Source: Notamacropus eugenii (Eukaryota > Chordata > Mammalia > Diprotodontia > Macropodidae). From it: a stretch of 64,000 nucleotides of DNA. Below, one piece after another: positions 22,530 to 32,698 of this stretch (the first letter of the stretch is position 1; each line of letters starts with the position of its first letter). The stretch is from positions 57,772,919 through 57,836,918 of the forward strand of contig NC_092875.1 in assembly GCF_028372415.1 (NCBI RefSeq). Direction: 5' to 3'. The position numbers and the translations under genes are program-made. The notes under the pieces are model-generated. The model was given only the letters and a program-made list of their open reading frames with translations. It was not told the origin of the DNA and did not search any database.

Positions 22530-23830
22530 TATCACCTACAAGAATTGGCATTTTTCTGGGACAAGAGGCAATGGAAAAGAGGGTTGAGGGGAAACTGCAT
22601 TGCAGTGGCAAAAACTATTTGGAGGGGAGAGCCCAAATTGGGTGCCATGAAAGTTTTGATTCCATAAGGAATGTAGAGAGCAGAGAGGGACTAGCTAAAT
22701 ACAAGGGTTATGAACCAGAGAATAGTATTTAGAGGAGAAATGAGGAGAGGAAGGATAGTGAAGAGAATGAAGAAAAAAATCCTCTCTAGAAAGAGATGCA
22801 GAAAATGAAATAAAAAAAACCCAATGAATAGAACAAGGTGAAGAGGAGGAGAAGAAGGAGGACTCCACTTATCTAACTGAAAATAAAAAAAAGAGAGGAA
22901 GAATTAAAGAACTAGCATGAAAGAAAAAGTAACTATTAAGCAAAACTCCAAAAGGAAAAGTATAAGAAACAGGAGGGTGATCAAGAGCAAGGAGAAAAGA
23001 AACAGTGGACATGGTTCACCTCAATAAAGATGAAGCTTATCTTAGTGCCTGGCACATAATAAGTGCTTACTGCTTTTAAAAAATTGATTGATAACTGAAG
23101 AGATATCTCTCAGGGTTTTGTGAACCTAAATGGTGTGTACTATGGTGAAGTAATTAACCTAGATTATTTCCCCCTGGGGTATAGGTTAAATCATTACAGT
23201 GGGCTATCAATAAGTAGATGACCTTTGAATCTGATGATCTCTGGCAAATGCTTTTTTCTGCAGCATGTATCAGCCATGTCTCCAGGGAATAGAGAGATTC
23301 CTTTCCTTTCCATGTAATATCATCTTGTTTGTCACCAATGAACTGGGTCAGAGCTCAGTTGTTGTCAGTGTTCACAATCACTGTCTCAATTAGCTCAGAG
23401 TGAGTAAGCATATCTTCTGAGGGTAACTTGTTATCAGAGCAAGACAACCTTTCCCCAGAGGACCTGGAGTTTCTTAATTACTGAATGAAAGTCAATGTAC
23501 ACCAACAGAATCACTGTAGGTACTCTTTATTGAGTTATGTTGCTGGAAATTCTGTGAAGATGGATATGTGGCATGTACCTTGTACCTGTATACCTGTTTT
23601 TGCCATTTGTATTCTTGGAGACACACATGGTTTTAGACTCTTTTTGGGGAGAGACCATGGAGAGACAGAAAAGACTTTGGGAAACAGCAGACATATAGAG
23701 GGATCAGTGCTTCAACAAGACCCTGATTTCCAACTTGCCTCCTGAGAGACTTCAAAGAATCTCCCCCTGGGTAAGAGTGAGAGCTTTCTCTTGGTTGAAT
23801 CAATTCTTATCTTATTCTTATCTAAAGAGC
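22530..23830. other. Intergenic stretch, mostly unrecognised
   Basis: Purine-rich at 22700-23010; a short old repeat (GTGCCTGGCACATAATAAGTG) at 23035-23090. No gene found. Confidence 0.45.
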
Positions 23831-23837
23831 TCATTCC

Positions 23838-24735
23838 AGGTGTGGAGCCAAGATGGTGGAGTAGAAAGACACAAAAATGCAGGCTCTCCCCACACAGCCC
23901 ATAAAATACCTGTAGAGAGGGACTCTCAACAAATTTTGGTGCAGCAGAAGTGGAGAACAACAGAGAGATTTCCAGCCCAGGGTGACCTGAAAGGCCCATG
24001 GGAAAAGTGTTGCACTGGATGAGGAGCGGAGCCCAGCCTAGCGTTGGCCGTGTGGTTCACGTCTTGAGAACAGCCCTCGTGGGCAGAATCCTCAGTCCTG
24101 GAATCCCCAGTCCCAGCAGCAGCAGGTTCGAAGATCCCTCAACCCACAGGTGCCAAAGGTCAGTGACAAGGTTTTTTTCAGCTGGCTGGGAAGGGAGAAG
24201 GGCCTTCCCATAGCTCTGGCCTCAGGCAGTGGCTGCAGAGGCCACATTGGGTGGGCAGTGGAGGTTCCCACCTCAGCCGCAGCGCACATCCATTGTTGGA
24301 TCGTAAACACCCTGGGGGAGCTGAGGAGCTAATTATTATCTCAGCCCTGTGTAGAGGCCCTGAGGGAGCTGTTGTTTGTCTCACACTGAATGGCGGCTCT
24401 GCCCCCACAGCTTGACTGAATCCCACCCCCAACTGCTGGCTTGGCAGAACTGGAGGCCAGGTGGCTGTGGAGAGGAAACTCTGCTAAGAGTCTGGGCACA
24501 AAAATATCTTCCTCCTCCCAGACCAGTGTACATTTTGGATTGTGCCACCTTGGAGGAACTGAGATATTACAGATTCCCAGAGTATACCCTACTCTTGACA
24601 AAGGACCCAAAAGTCAAGTAACTGGTTGGGAAAATGCCTAAAAAAGGGAAAAAAAATAAGACCATGGAAGGTTACTTTCTTGGTGAACAGATAGCTCCTA
24701 CCATCCTTTTGGATGAGGAAAAACCTTAAGTGTGG
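23838..24735 (+). mobile_element. HAL1/L1 5' end, truncated after the start of ORF1
   Basis: It starts GGAGCCAAGATGGTGGAGTAG and has the GC-rich 5' UTR of the other two copies. ORF1 begins at 24632 (MPKKGKKNKTMEG) and hits a stop by 24730. Sequence beyond no longer resembles the element. Confidence 0.8.
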
Positions 24736-24929
24736 TCCTTTGAATCCAGACTTCACAAGACAAATAAGACTGTACACACTTGAACCTTTAAAGAATCATT
24801 TTGAAAATGCTTCTATGAGGAAGAGAAAGGAGTAATTCTTGGTTTCTTTCTTTTCATTGGTGAGGAAGAGCTCTCCAAGCTAGTTCCTAGTGCTACAAAG
24901 GAATTTGCAATAACAGTTAAAAATAACAG

Positions 24930-25170
24930 GTAACATTTATATACCACTTACTAAAGACCAGTACACACTATATACCACTGTGCTAAGTGTGCAAAGAACC
25001 CTGGGAGGTAGGTGCTATTTTTATCCCAAATTTACCTATGAAGAAACTGAGTCAAAAAGAGGTTAATCAATTTGCCTGGGTCACAAAGCTATTAAGTGTC
25101 TGAAACTGGATTTCAAAGCTGGTCTTCCTTATTCCAGGCCCCAGCTCTATCCACTGTGCCACCTAGCTCT
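24930..25170 (-). mobile_element. MIR-type SINE, antisense
   Basis: TGTGCTAAGTGTGCAAAG, CTGGGAGGTAGGTGCTATT, GGGTCACAAAGCTATTAAGTG and TATCCACTGTGCCACCTAGC run in reverse MIR order. Confidence 0.8.
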
Positions 25171-25984
25171 CTCCCTGATACTTCTAGGAGTATCATTGTT
25201 CTGGATCAAGAGTATCTTTGGGGTTCTAAAAGTCTCTAAGTATATTTTGTATTTGGTTGTATTTTCATTAAGGAAGTTATTCCTAGGTTCTACATGTTTC
25301 TAGGAGTATCCTTATTTACAGTTCTCATGCATAATAATTCCTTTGCTATTTTTCAAAAATTCGCAGCACTTTATGGTAAACAAAGCATGTTCACATAGGA
25401 CTGTAAGTTTATATGTAGAACTGGAAAGGATTTTAAGCATCTTTTCCAACCCTCTATTTCTGAAGATGAAGAAACTGCTCCCTGAATTGGGTGAGGAATC
25501 TGCCCAGAGTCTCCCAAATAATAAAAAAGCAGACCTGCAATCTGAGTTCAGTTCCCCAATGCCAAATCCAGTTCTCTATCATCTTCCAGATAGTTGAGGC
25601 ATATTTCTGTGGTTGGTTCTACGCTTACATCTTCATCTCCTGACTTTACCTGTATTTTGAAACATTGCTGTGGTGAAATATATCGACAGGCTGTCTAAGA
25701 TTCTGAATATCTCTGAAAGTAGCTCTGGTTCTGGGCACGTCAGGGCAATCTTGTGCATTCTAACATCTAGGAATGTGTATGTGACTGCTTCAACATTTGT
25801 TAGGGGAGTCTCTTAGATCCTAAGTATGTCCAGGAGTATCGATGGGTAGTTCTAGGCATATCAAAGAAGTCTAACTGCTGGGAAAAAAAGAAAGCTTCTG
25901 GTTTACATGTATGAGATGCAGTATGGAGAAAGACTATATAGAGCCTGATGAAGCAGTGAAGGTAAGGGAGACTAAGAAGGAGAT

Positions 25985-26445
25985 TCTATAGGAGTTCTTA
26001 ACCTTTGGGGGTTGCAGGTCATTTTAGTAGTGTGGCAGAACCCATGGAGGCATTGGAAGCAACTAAGTGCCACAGTGGATAGAGTACTGGGTCTGGAGTA
26101 AGGAAGTTCTGAGTTCAAATCCAGCCTCAGACAATATCTTACTTAACCTCTCTCAATCATTTAACCTCTATTTGCCTTTATCCACTGGAGAAGGAAATGA
26201 CAGACCAGTATCTTTGCCAAGAAAATCCCAAGGACAGTACTGGAATGCTATATGGTCTGTGGGGTCCCAAAGAGTCAGAAATGTCTGAACAACCAAAGGC
26301 TATGAACCCCTGTTAAGAATAATGTTTCTAAACGCACAAAATAAAATCCATGGGATTACAAACCAATTATATTGAAATACAGTTCAAATTATTTTTCTCA
26401 AAACTAATTCACACACCCCAGCTTAAGAATTTTTGCTATAGGAGC
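25985..26445. mobile_element. hAT-type transposon interrupted by a SINE
   Basis: The left part GAGTTCTTAACCTTTGGGGG and the right part, ending CCCAGCTTAAGAATTTTTGC, form inverted ends. The interior AATAATGTTTCTAAACGCACA is split by the SINE at 26050-26300. Confidence 0.7.
26050..26300 (+). mobile_element. Marsupial tRNA-derived SINE nested in a hAT element
   Basis: GCAACTAAGTGCCACAGTGG, GAGTTCAAATCCAGCCTCAG, CTGGAGAAGGAAATGACAGAC and AAAGAGTCAGAAATGTCTGAA in order. Confidence 0.85.
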
Positions 26446-27019
26446 ATTCCAAGGCTGGGTCTACATCTCTGAAAGTAGGTGAGATTCATGTATTCGGTAA
26501 AGCCTCTTTAAAATCCAGGATTTTAGGGTTCTAAGTGCTTCAGGAACTTTCTTGAAGTTTAGTTCTAGGTACACCTGAGTGGTTTCTGAGAGTCTACAAA
26601 CTTCAGGGCACCTCCAAGCCATAATAACCTCCAAAATTTTTTTACCAGCTACATGAGTCCAGAGGATGGGATGGTGACAAGGTTACAGGGGTCCATTAAA
26701 TAGGTTCTATCAAAATTAGGTGACTCTAGGTGGACTTGAAATGCCTGAGTGTAAGGAGATACTGTTTGGGTCCCCTGAGCAGAGTTATGCATGGGAAGAT
26801 GGGAAGCCAGAATATCAGAAACATGGGCCTGTTTCAGAATGAAAATGGGAACTCTCTATCAGATAAGTAAAAATTCTGATACTACTATTACTGCTTCGGA
26901 CAAGTTGTCTTTCTAGATCTCAGTCTCTTCATCTGTAAAATAAGGATTTCCTAGAAAGTTGTTAAAGTCTGGGCACATTTTCTGTATAGATGATTTTCAC
27001 TCAGACATGGATAAGCTTT

Positions 27020-27170
27020 TCTTGTATGGTCCAATAGTCAACAAATATTTAAGTGCCTCCTATGTGACAGGCCTTGCGCTAAGCACTGAGAATACAAATA
27101 AGAAAAAGACAGACAATCTCTACCCTCAAGGAGTTGACAATCTAATTGGGGAAGATAATCCACAAAAGGA
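27020..27170 (+). repeat. Old interspersed repeat (TGTGACAGGCCTTGCGCTAAG type)
   Basis: AATATTTAAGTGCCTCCTATG and CTACCCTCAAGGAGTTGACAA match the family at 4960, 14635 and 52095. Confidence 0.5.
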
Positions 27171-27394
27171 GGGAGGAGAGGGTCTTCTATGGGATGTTGT
27201 TTGCATAGTCAAAAGCAAGCAGAGCAGTGAATGGGAAATGAAGAGTTGGCTGGAAATTCTGAGCAGCCCTCTGCAGAAGGAAGCAATGGGAGAAGCTGGT
27301 TGCTCTGCCCTCCAGGGGAGAGGCAACTGAGGGTGGTGAGAATGTGTTGGATATCACAGCTGAAGCCGTCTCCATGATGAAGACATTTCTGTAG

Positions 27395-27600
27395 ATGAGT
27401 TTCTTGTTGTTTCTCCTTCTTCCTTCATTCTGGAAGGGAGCCAATGACATCATGAGAGTCTTGTCTCGACTTATCAGTGAACTGGATTTACATGAGACAG
27501 AGCTGTGTAAAGTGATCAGCCTCACTCTGTCCTCCAGAATCATCAAAATCCAGTGGCAAGACAAAAGTCAAGAGGACTGGAAATAGCCCAGGAAGAAATA
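27395..27600 (-). mobile_element. RTE 5' UTR-derived SINE fragment, antisense
   Basis: On the minus strand CTTGCCACTGGATTTTGATG and GAGTGAGGCTGATCACTTTAC correspond to 1375-1445 of the RTE copy, then ATGATGTCATTGG and an AACAACAA-type tail follow. So it joins the RTE 5' and 3' ends in one short unit. Confidence 0.7.
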
Positions 27601-28079
27601 GATGACCTTGGCTTTTCTAAATTGAGGTCTTTTCCAAGCCTTAGTTTGTCTGAGGCAACACCCATTCAATGACTAAGGGCTAGGGAAGAACTGAGACAAA
27701 AGATGGTTTTATCCTGAGATAAATTCATCCTGAGCTAAGCTAAGCTGATATTGGAAGAAACCAAACAAAGTAACTATTAAGAGAGGAAGGATTGGGCCAT
27801 ATGTTATACCTATGGAGGGAGTACCCACATTGATATAAACATAAACCCTTTAAAACAATAAAAGATGCTGGTTACCAATGGAAGACTAAGAAAGGAATCA
27901 GGCCTCTGCTTGGAATGAATGGAAAGACGATCATGAATAATGGACAGAAGACGGCACCACTCACTTCTTGATTCTTTCTCCAACAATGATAATGATTATC
28001 AGATTGAGAGAAGCAGAACAAAAATGGCTGAAATAATAGTAATCACAGCTAACATTATAGTTATATTTTATATTGTTAC

Positions 28080-28395
28080 ATATATAATGTTATGCATATA
28101 TAATGTCATATGTATGTTATTAATAATAAATATAAAGTTATTATATATAATGTCTACTATGTGCCAGGCACTGTGTTAAGCACCTTATAATTATTATCTC
28201 ACTTGGTCCTCCCAGCAGCACTGGGAGGTAGGTACTGTTATATTCACATTTTATAGAAGAGAATTGAGGCAAATAGATGTTTAGTGACTTGCCCAGGGTC
28301 ACACAGCTAGTAAGTGTCTGAGGCTGAATTCCAACTCAGGTCTTTCCTAACTTCAGGCCAAGTGCTCTATCCACTGTGTCACTTAGCTTCCTAAA
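28080..28395 (-). mobile_element. MIR-type SINE, antisense, with AT-rich flank
   Basis: TATGTGCCAGGCACTGTGTTA, CACACAGCTAGTAAGTGTCTG and CTATCCACTGTGTCACTTAGC run in reverse MIR order. Confidence 0.85.
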
Positions 28396-28400
28396 AGTAG

Positions 28401-28736
28401 TTGAAACCTCTGATTAGGAAGGATCTAAAAAGACAACACCAAATCATCCTCAAGAAACCCAAGCCATCAGACCCCAAAGTACATCATCCTAAATTGAAAA
28501 TGGATAGATATGAGTATGACTATCATGATGCTTTCTATAATCTTTGGGCTTCCATTGAGAAAAGAAGACATACTAGAGAGCTGAAGATGGACAAATGTTG
28601 TCCCCAATTTCCAGACAAAAGAAAGAAGACAAATTCTTTAAACATGATTTTGATTTACATGAAAAATACTAGAAAGAGTCAAGTATTTGCAACCCAGGAC
28701 TTCAAGTCCCTTAAACTCTGGGTTTATACGAACTAG
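28401..28736 (+). other. Isolated 111-codon open frame, doubtful
   Basis: The frame is Lys-rich with no motif I recognise. It starts directly after a SINE and has no splice or promoter context. Probably chance or part of an old repeat. Confidence 0.15.
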
Positions 28737-28984
28737 GTTTAATCTGAATAGCAGCCCTAAGATCTTTCTTTCTTAACTTATGAGCTCCACAGTTGGAGTT
28801 TGCTCTGGGAAATATCAGAATATAATTCATGCTTTGTTCTCCACAAATATGAGTAAGCAGGATGCCTAACTACCAAACACTTGCACAATTCATAGACTTT
28901 ATTCTACCCTGCAGAAAATAGAAAATATGAAAATGACTCATAAGTCCCCATAAACCACTGGTATTAGACTCAATATAGAGGGCT

Positions 28985-29130
28985 TACATAAGTATCCCTT
29001 TGGGTCATATATTAACTAGAAAACTCATATATTGACATTATGTTTTGTTGTAGCTTTATTTATTTTTAATATTTTTCCTTTACATTTTAATCTAGTTCAT
29101 GTAGTACTCTAGAATGTTGTGGGCCTGATG
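28985..29130 (+). mobile_element. hAT-type transposon remnant
   Basis: AAGTATCCCTTTGGGTCATAT ... ACATTTTAATCTAGTTCATG ... GAATGTTGTGGGCC matches the family at 6837-7000 and 63885-63995. Confidence 0.6.
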
Positions 29131-29699
29131 CTGCCCAGAATCCTCCTCTTTGATAACTCTGGCATAAAGAAGTAAAGAAAACACATAAAAGATTAACAAC
29201 CACCCATAAAGAATCAATGCAATCCTCTTCTCTCTGGTGAGCCCTTTTTCAGGGAAGTTCTCTAGCCTCACTGTCACCTCCTTTCCACAGACTCCATCAG
29301 ACTCCCATGGTCATAGTGCCACCCTGTGGTTTGGAATCACCTCCAAAGTAAATGAAATTAGGACTGATGGACCACAGTCAAACAATTCAGGAAGTCCCTC
29401 TTTCACTTCACAAAGAGCCAAGTACACATTCAGCCTTATGGTACAACTCAAAGGGAGAAATAATTACTAATAAACAATGATTTGAGAAGATCCAGAGTTC
29501 CTCCTTTTTTAAGAAGGTTCATTTCAAAGCTCAGTCTCTGAAGGTTGAACTTTCTCCTCAGTTGTGGTCAGACCCCATGGTGTTCCATTCAAGCAGCTTT
29601 GGGTACAGGTATATCCTCTGTCTCGATTGCCCAAGACTGAGGGTAGTCTGGGAGAAGATAGTCTCTTAGTCCAAAAGGGACATGATGTCACTCTCCTAG

Positions 29700-29960
29700 C
29701 CCCTCATTGTAAGGACTTCTCTTCATAAAGTCTACACCTCATTAACTGTCAACCAATCAGAGTTGATTGGATTGCCACCGTCAGGAACCTCACCCTTCCA
29801 AGGCATATTTAAACTATGAGTCCACCACCATGAATCATCTTTGGTCGAAGAGAGAGATGGCCAAATGACCATTCTTTTTATTATTAAAACCCTAGCATTG
29901 TTAATAAAATTATTAATTACCCAGAAATTGTGTCTCTTGAGTTTTTAAAAAAATTGCAGT
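29700..29960 (+). mobile_element. Possible solo LTR
   Basis: Promoter-like order: CCAATCAGAGTTGATTGG, 46 nt later CATATTTAAAC, about 80 nt later AATAAAATTATTAATTACCC, then TTGTGTCTCTTGAGTTTTT. This layout is typical of a retroviral LTR U3-R-U5. Ends and family not determined; no coding region is attached. Confidence 0.4.
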
Positions 29961-29999
29961 ATGCTAATAGTAGGGGGGCCTATTCTTGAAGAGAATACT

Positions 30000-31440
30000 G
30001 AGATACCAAAGAAAGAGGGTTTGGTTATTGGGTTATTAATAGTTTTTATGCAGGTTATTTAGGTTAATTGGGAGAACATATTCACTAGAGGCCAGTCATC
30101 CTGGGGGGCAGCAGGACAAAGTAACATCATGGATGCCCATACCAATGCTGAACCAGGTCAAGTTCTTCCTAAAATGTACCACCTAGACCTGAACACAGTA
30201 TCCCCAAAGCTGTCTATCCAGGGTACATACGTGTACATGTATGTGTTGCCCCAAATCTATTGTCCTAATCCAATATAAGGGACCTATGGTCTCTGAGTAC
30301 CCCTGTCCTGTTGCCTCTGGCACAGATGTAAGTAACAAAACAGAGGATGGCTCAGAAAGCATTTCTATTGGAACATGTGTCCTTCATTATGGGACACTGT
30401 CATTTCTCCTCATCCATTTGTGTGTGCCATGTCAATACTTCTCTCTGAACCTGGGAAACATATAAGGCTGCATTAGACCTTCCTCACAATCAGATATAAC
30501 ACAGGGAAATATAAGCCCAGATACACAGTGAAAACCACTCAGGTAACCTGGCCCCTGCCATCGCTGTTCTCCCCTCACACACGGAGGTTTCACGAGGCTT
30601 TCTAATCTCATGTCCATAGCGTTCAGCTCTGTAATATTCTACTGATTTTAGAAAAAAGAGACCCACACTTCTAAATCTGACTGAGTCATGACTAGCTCCT
30701 CAGATTCTTGGCAGCAACTGCCTTACTACTTAACAGGTCCAACAACCACCTCAGATAACTATACCAATGATCTGGGCCAAGCTTTCTTTGCTCACAACAC
30801 AGTTTCATTCTTTGCCATAAAAAGTATGGAACACTACAGATTTGAGAGACTTGTGCAAGTACAAGAGTTACAATCTGTGGCATATCCAGAGAAAATTAAT
30901 GACATGCCTTTGTGAACTGTTCATCCAAGGCACCTACTACCTCATCACCAGACTTTATCTATCACTTATTAATTTATTCCCTACCTCCAGTTCATCCTAC
31001 AAAGATTGTGATGACAATTAATCCTCAGAAATGATTCTTTGCCATAGTCCCAAGCTGGCCTCTATTGACCAGAAGATCATTATTATAAATCTCTTATGAT
31101 CCTATCATTCAGTTTACATAGAAAATTGTTCACCATAGCCCTTCAGCCTCATTTAATAAATAGATCTCTTCCTTGACAAATTGCAAAAGTGAACTCTGCT
31201 TCTAATATGTGTCTCAGAATCTGTCCTTCTTTCCACTCTTAAGATATCTAGGCTTGAAATCTCAGTCATCTTTGACTTCCCTTCACACTCACCCACTCCC
31301 TACATTAAATTAATTGCTAACAGCTATAGATTTGATCTCTGGGACTCTCATATCTGTCCCCTTCTCTCTGCTCACAGGGTCAACATCCTAGTTACAGTCT
31401 GGTCGTATGTGACCTAGACTACAGGACTATTGTGATAGCC
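30000..31440. other. Intergenic stretch without a recognised feature
   Basis: Several short frames but none with a known motif. Confidence 0.45.
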
Positions 31441-31459
31441 TCTTAACTAGTCTTAATCT

Positions 31460-31920
31460 TTCAAGGCCTTGTCTCTAATTTCTATATCACCTGCTAAGAA
31501 AATAAATTTTCAGATATACAGATCTAGCCATAATACCCCATCATTCCAAACTTTTAAGTGGCTCTTTATTGCTTAGAAAATCAAATAGAAAACATTTGTC
31601 TTGGAAATTAAGATTCTCTATAGCTATGTTTCCACGTACCTTTCCAACCTGATTTTATGCTTCTCTCCTTTCACATACCCTATGTGAGCCAAACCAGACT
31701 ACTAGATCTTTTCCTGCACATTCTGGCCTGGAATGATCTCATCTCTGACTTCTCATGCCTACCATCTCCACCTGATAAACCCTTCCTTCAAGGCACAGCT
31801 ATGTATCATTTCCTTCATGAAGCTTTTCCTGTTCCTGCAGTTTGAGGTGATCTTCTGCGTTCTTATCTTTTTTATTCTTATTTGTTTTCTCCTACCACAT
31901 TCTACTTGATATTATAATGA
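31460..31920 (+). mobile_element. LINE-2 3' end relic
   Basis: GATCTAGCCATAATACCCCAT, TTCAAGGCACAGCTATGTATC and TCATGAAGCTTTTCCTGTTCC follow the L2 3' order. Confidence 0.65.
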
Positions 31921-31964
31921 TTTGTGTACATATACCATACCCAACTCCACACCAGTAAAATCTA

Positions 31965-32070
31965 AGCCAGGGGTGGGAAACCTATGGCCTCAAGGCCACA
32001 TGTTCTCTACTCCTGTTAAATTTTTTGAGGCCTATGTACTTTTTCAATATTATATTGCCAACAGCAAAGA
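31965..32070 (+). mobile_element. hAT-type transposon end
   Basis: CAGGGGTGGGAAACCTATGGC then CTCAAGGCCACATG is the typical 5' end of a marsupial hAT family; the rest is decayed. Confidence 0.5.
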
Positions 32071-32414
32071 CAGCGCTTTAAAAACAAACCACTCTGAAAG
32101 GTATAAGAACCATGACCAGTACTGTGACCTTTCATCTTTTATCCAAAGATATCAATGCATGAGACCAACCACTTTACCATGTCTTTGCATAGTTTGTTGG
32201 GGACTTTCTACTATTAGGCTACCAGGTAGATGGGAGTTCAGTCTAACAGGATGTTTCTAGACAATTGTGGTTCCCATTTCCCCCTTTCCTCCACACTCCT
32301 GTGCCCCTAATGTTTCTTCCTGGAACTGAGAAATAGGGATTCCTATCTTTTCTCACCAACCACTACCTCATGGTATAAAGTCACAAAGCAAATCAATTTG
32401 CAGGTTAAATTTCT

Positions 32415-32420
32415 TTTATT
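32415..32420 (-). terminator. Polyadenylation signal AATAAA of gene B
   Basis: The plus strand reads TTTATT, so the minus strand reads AATAAA, 86 nt past the stop codon. Cleavage would be expected near 32395, giving a 3' UTR of roughly 110 nt. No closer signal is seen. Confidence 0.7.
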
Positions 32421-32505
32421 CAGAAGATTTACAACCAAGACAAGGGTGACAAGGGCTGGCAATCGCCAGGCCTCCATGTACCAGGTCTAAGGAAATTCCA
32501 ATCCA

Positions 32506-32698
32506 TCAATTTTGGGGGACTTCTGGGAGGTGTGTCTGCAGTGGTTCTGCCCTCAGGAACAGCCCATCCTCTGCCCTGAGGACAACTTCTGGCTTCCTTC
32601 GAACTGGGCTGTCATCAGGGAGGATTCTGAATCTCAGCAAAGTGAGGGCCAGCACAACCTTCATCTCATACATGGCAAAGTTCTGGCCAATGCAGTTC
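32506..32698 (-). CDS. CYP4F: CYP4F gene B coding exon 12, terminal (residues 472-535)
   Basis: 193 nt to TGA at 32508-32506. Acceptor CTTATCTTGAACAG. It begins [20 protein letters not shown] with heme-ligand Cys474, then the conserved [17 protein letters not shown]. The tail [11 protein letters not shown] runs about nine residues beyond the usual CYP4F end. Confidence 0.95.

Larger units (their letters stand above)
25170..26640 (+). repeat. Degenerate repeat zone, unit like GGTTCTAGGTATATCTnnGG
   Basis: Recurrent words are CTTCTAGGAGTATC, GTTTCTAGGAGTATCC, GATCCTAAGTATGTCCAGGAG, AGTTCTAGGCATATC, GGGTTCTAAGTGCTTCAGG and AGTTCTAGGTACACCTGAG, often with GTCTCTGAG-like words between. Spacing is irregular (roughly 30-70 nt). 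The zone is interrupted by a hAT element with a nested SINE at 25985-26445. A related zone on the opposite strand is at 34790-35485. Confidence 0.5.
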
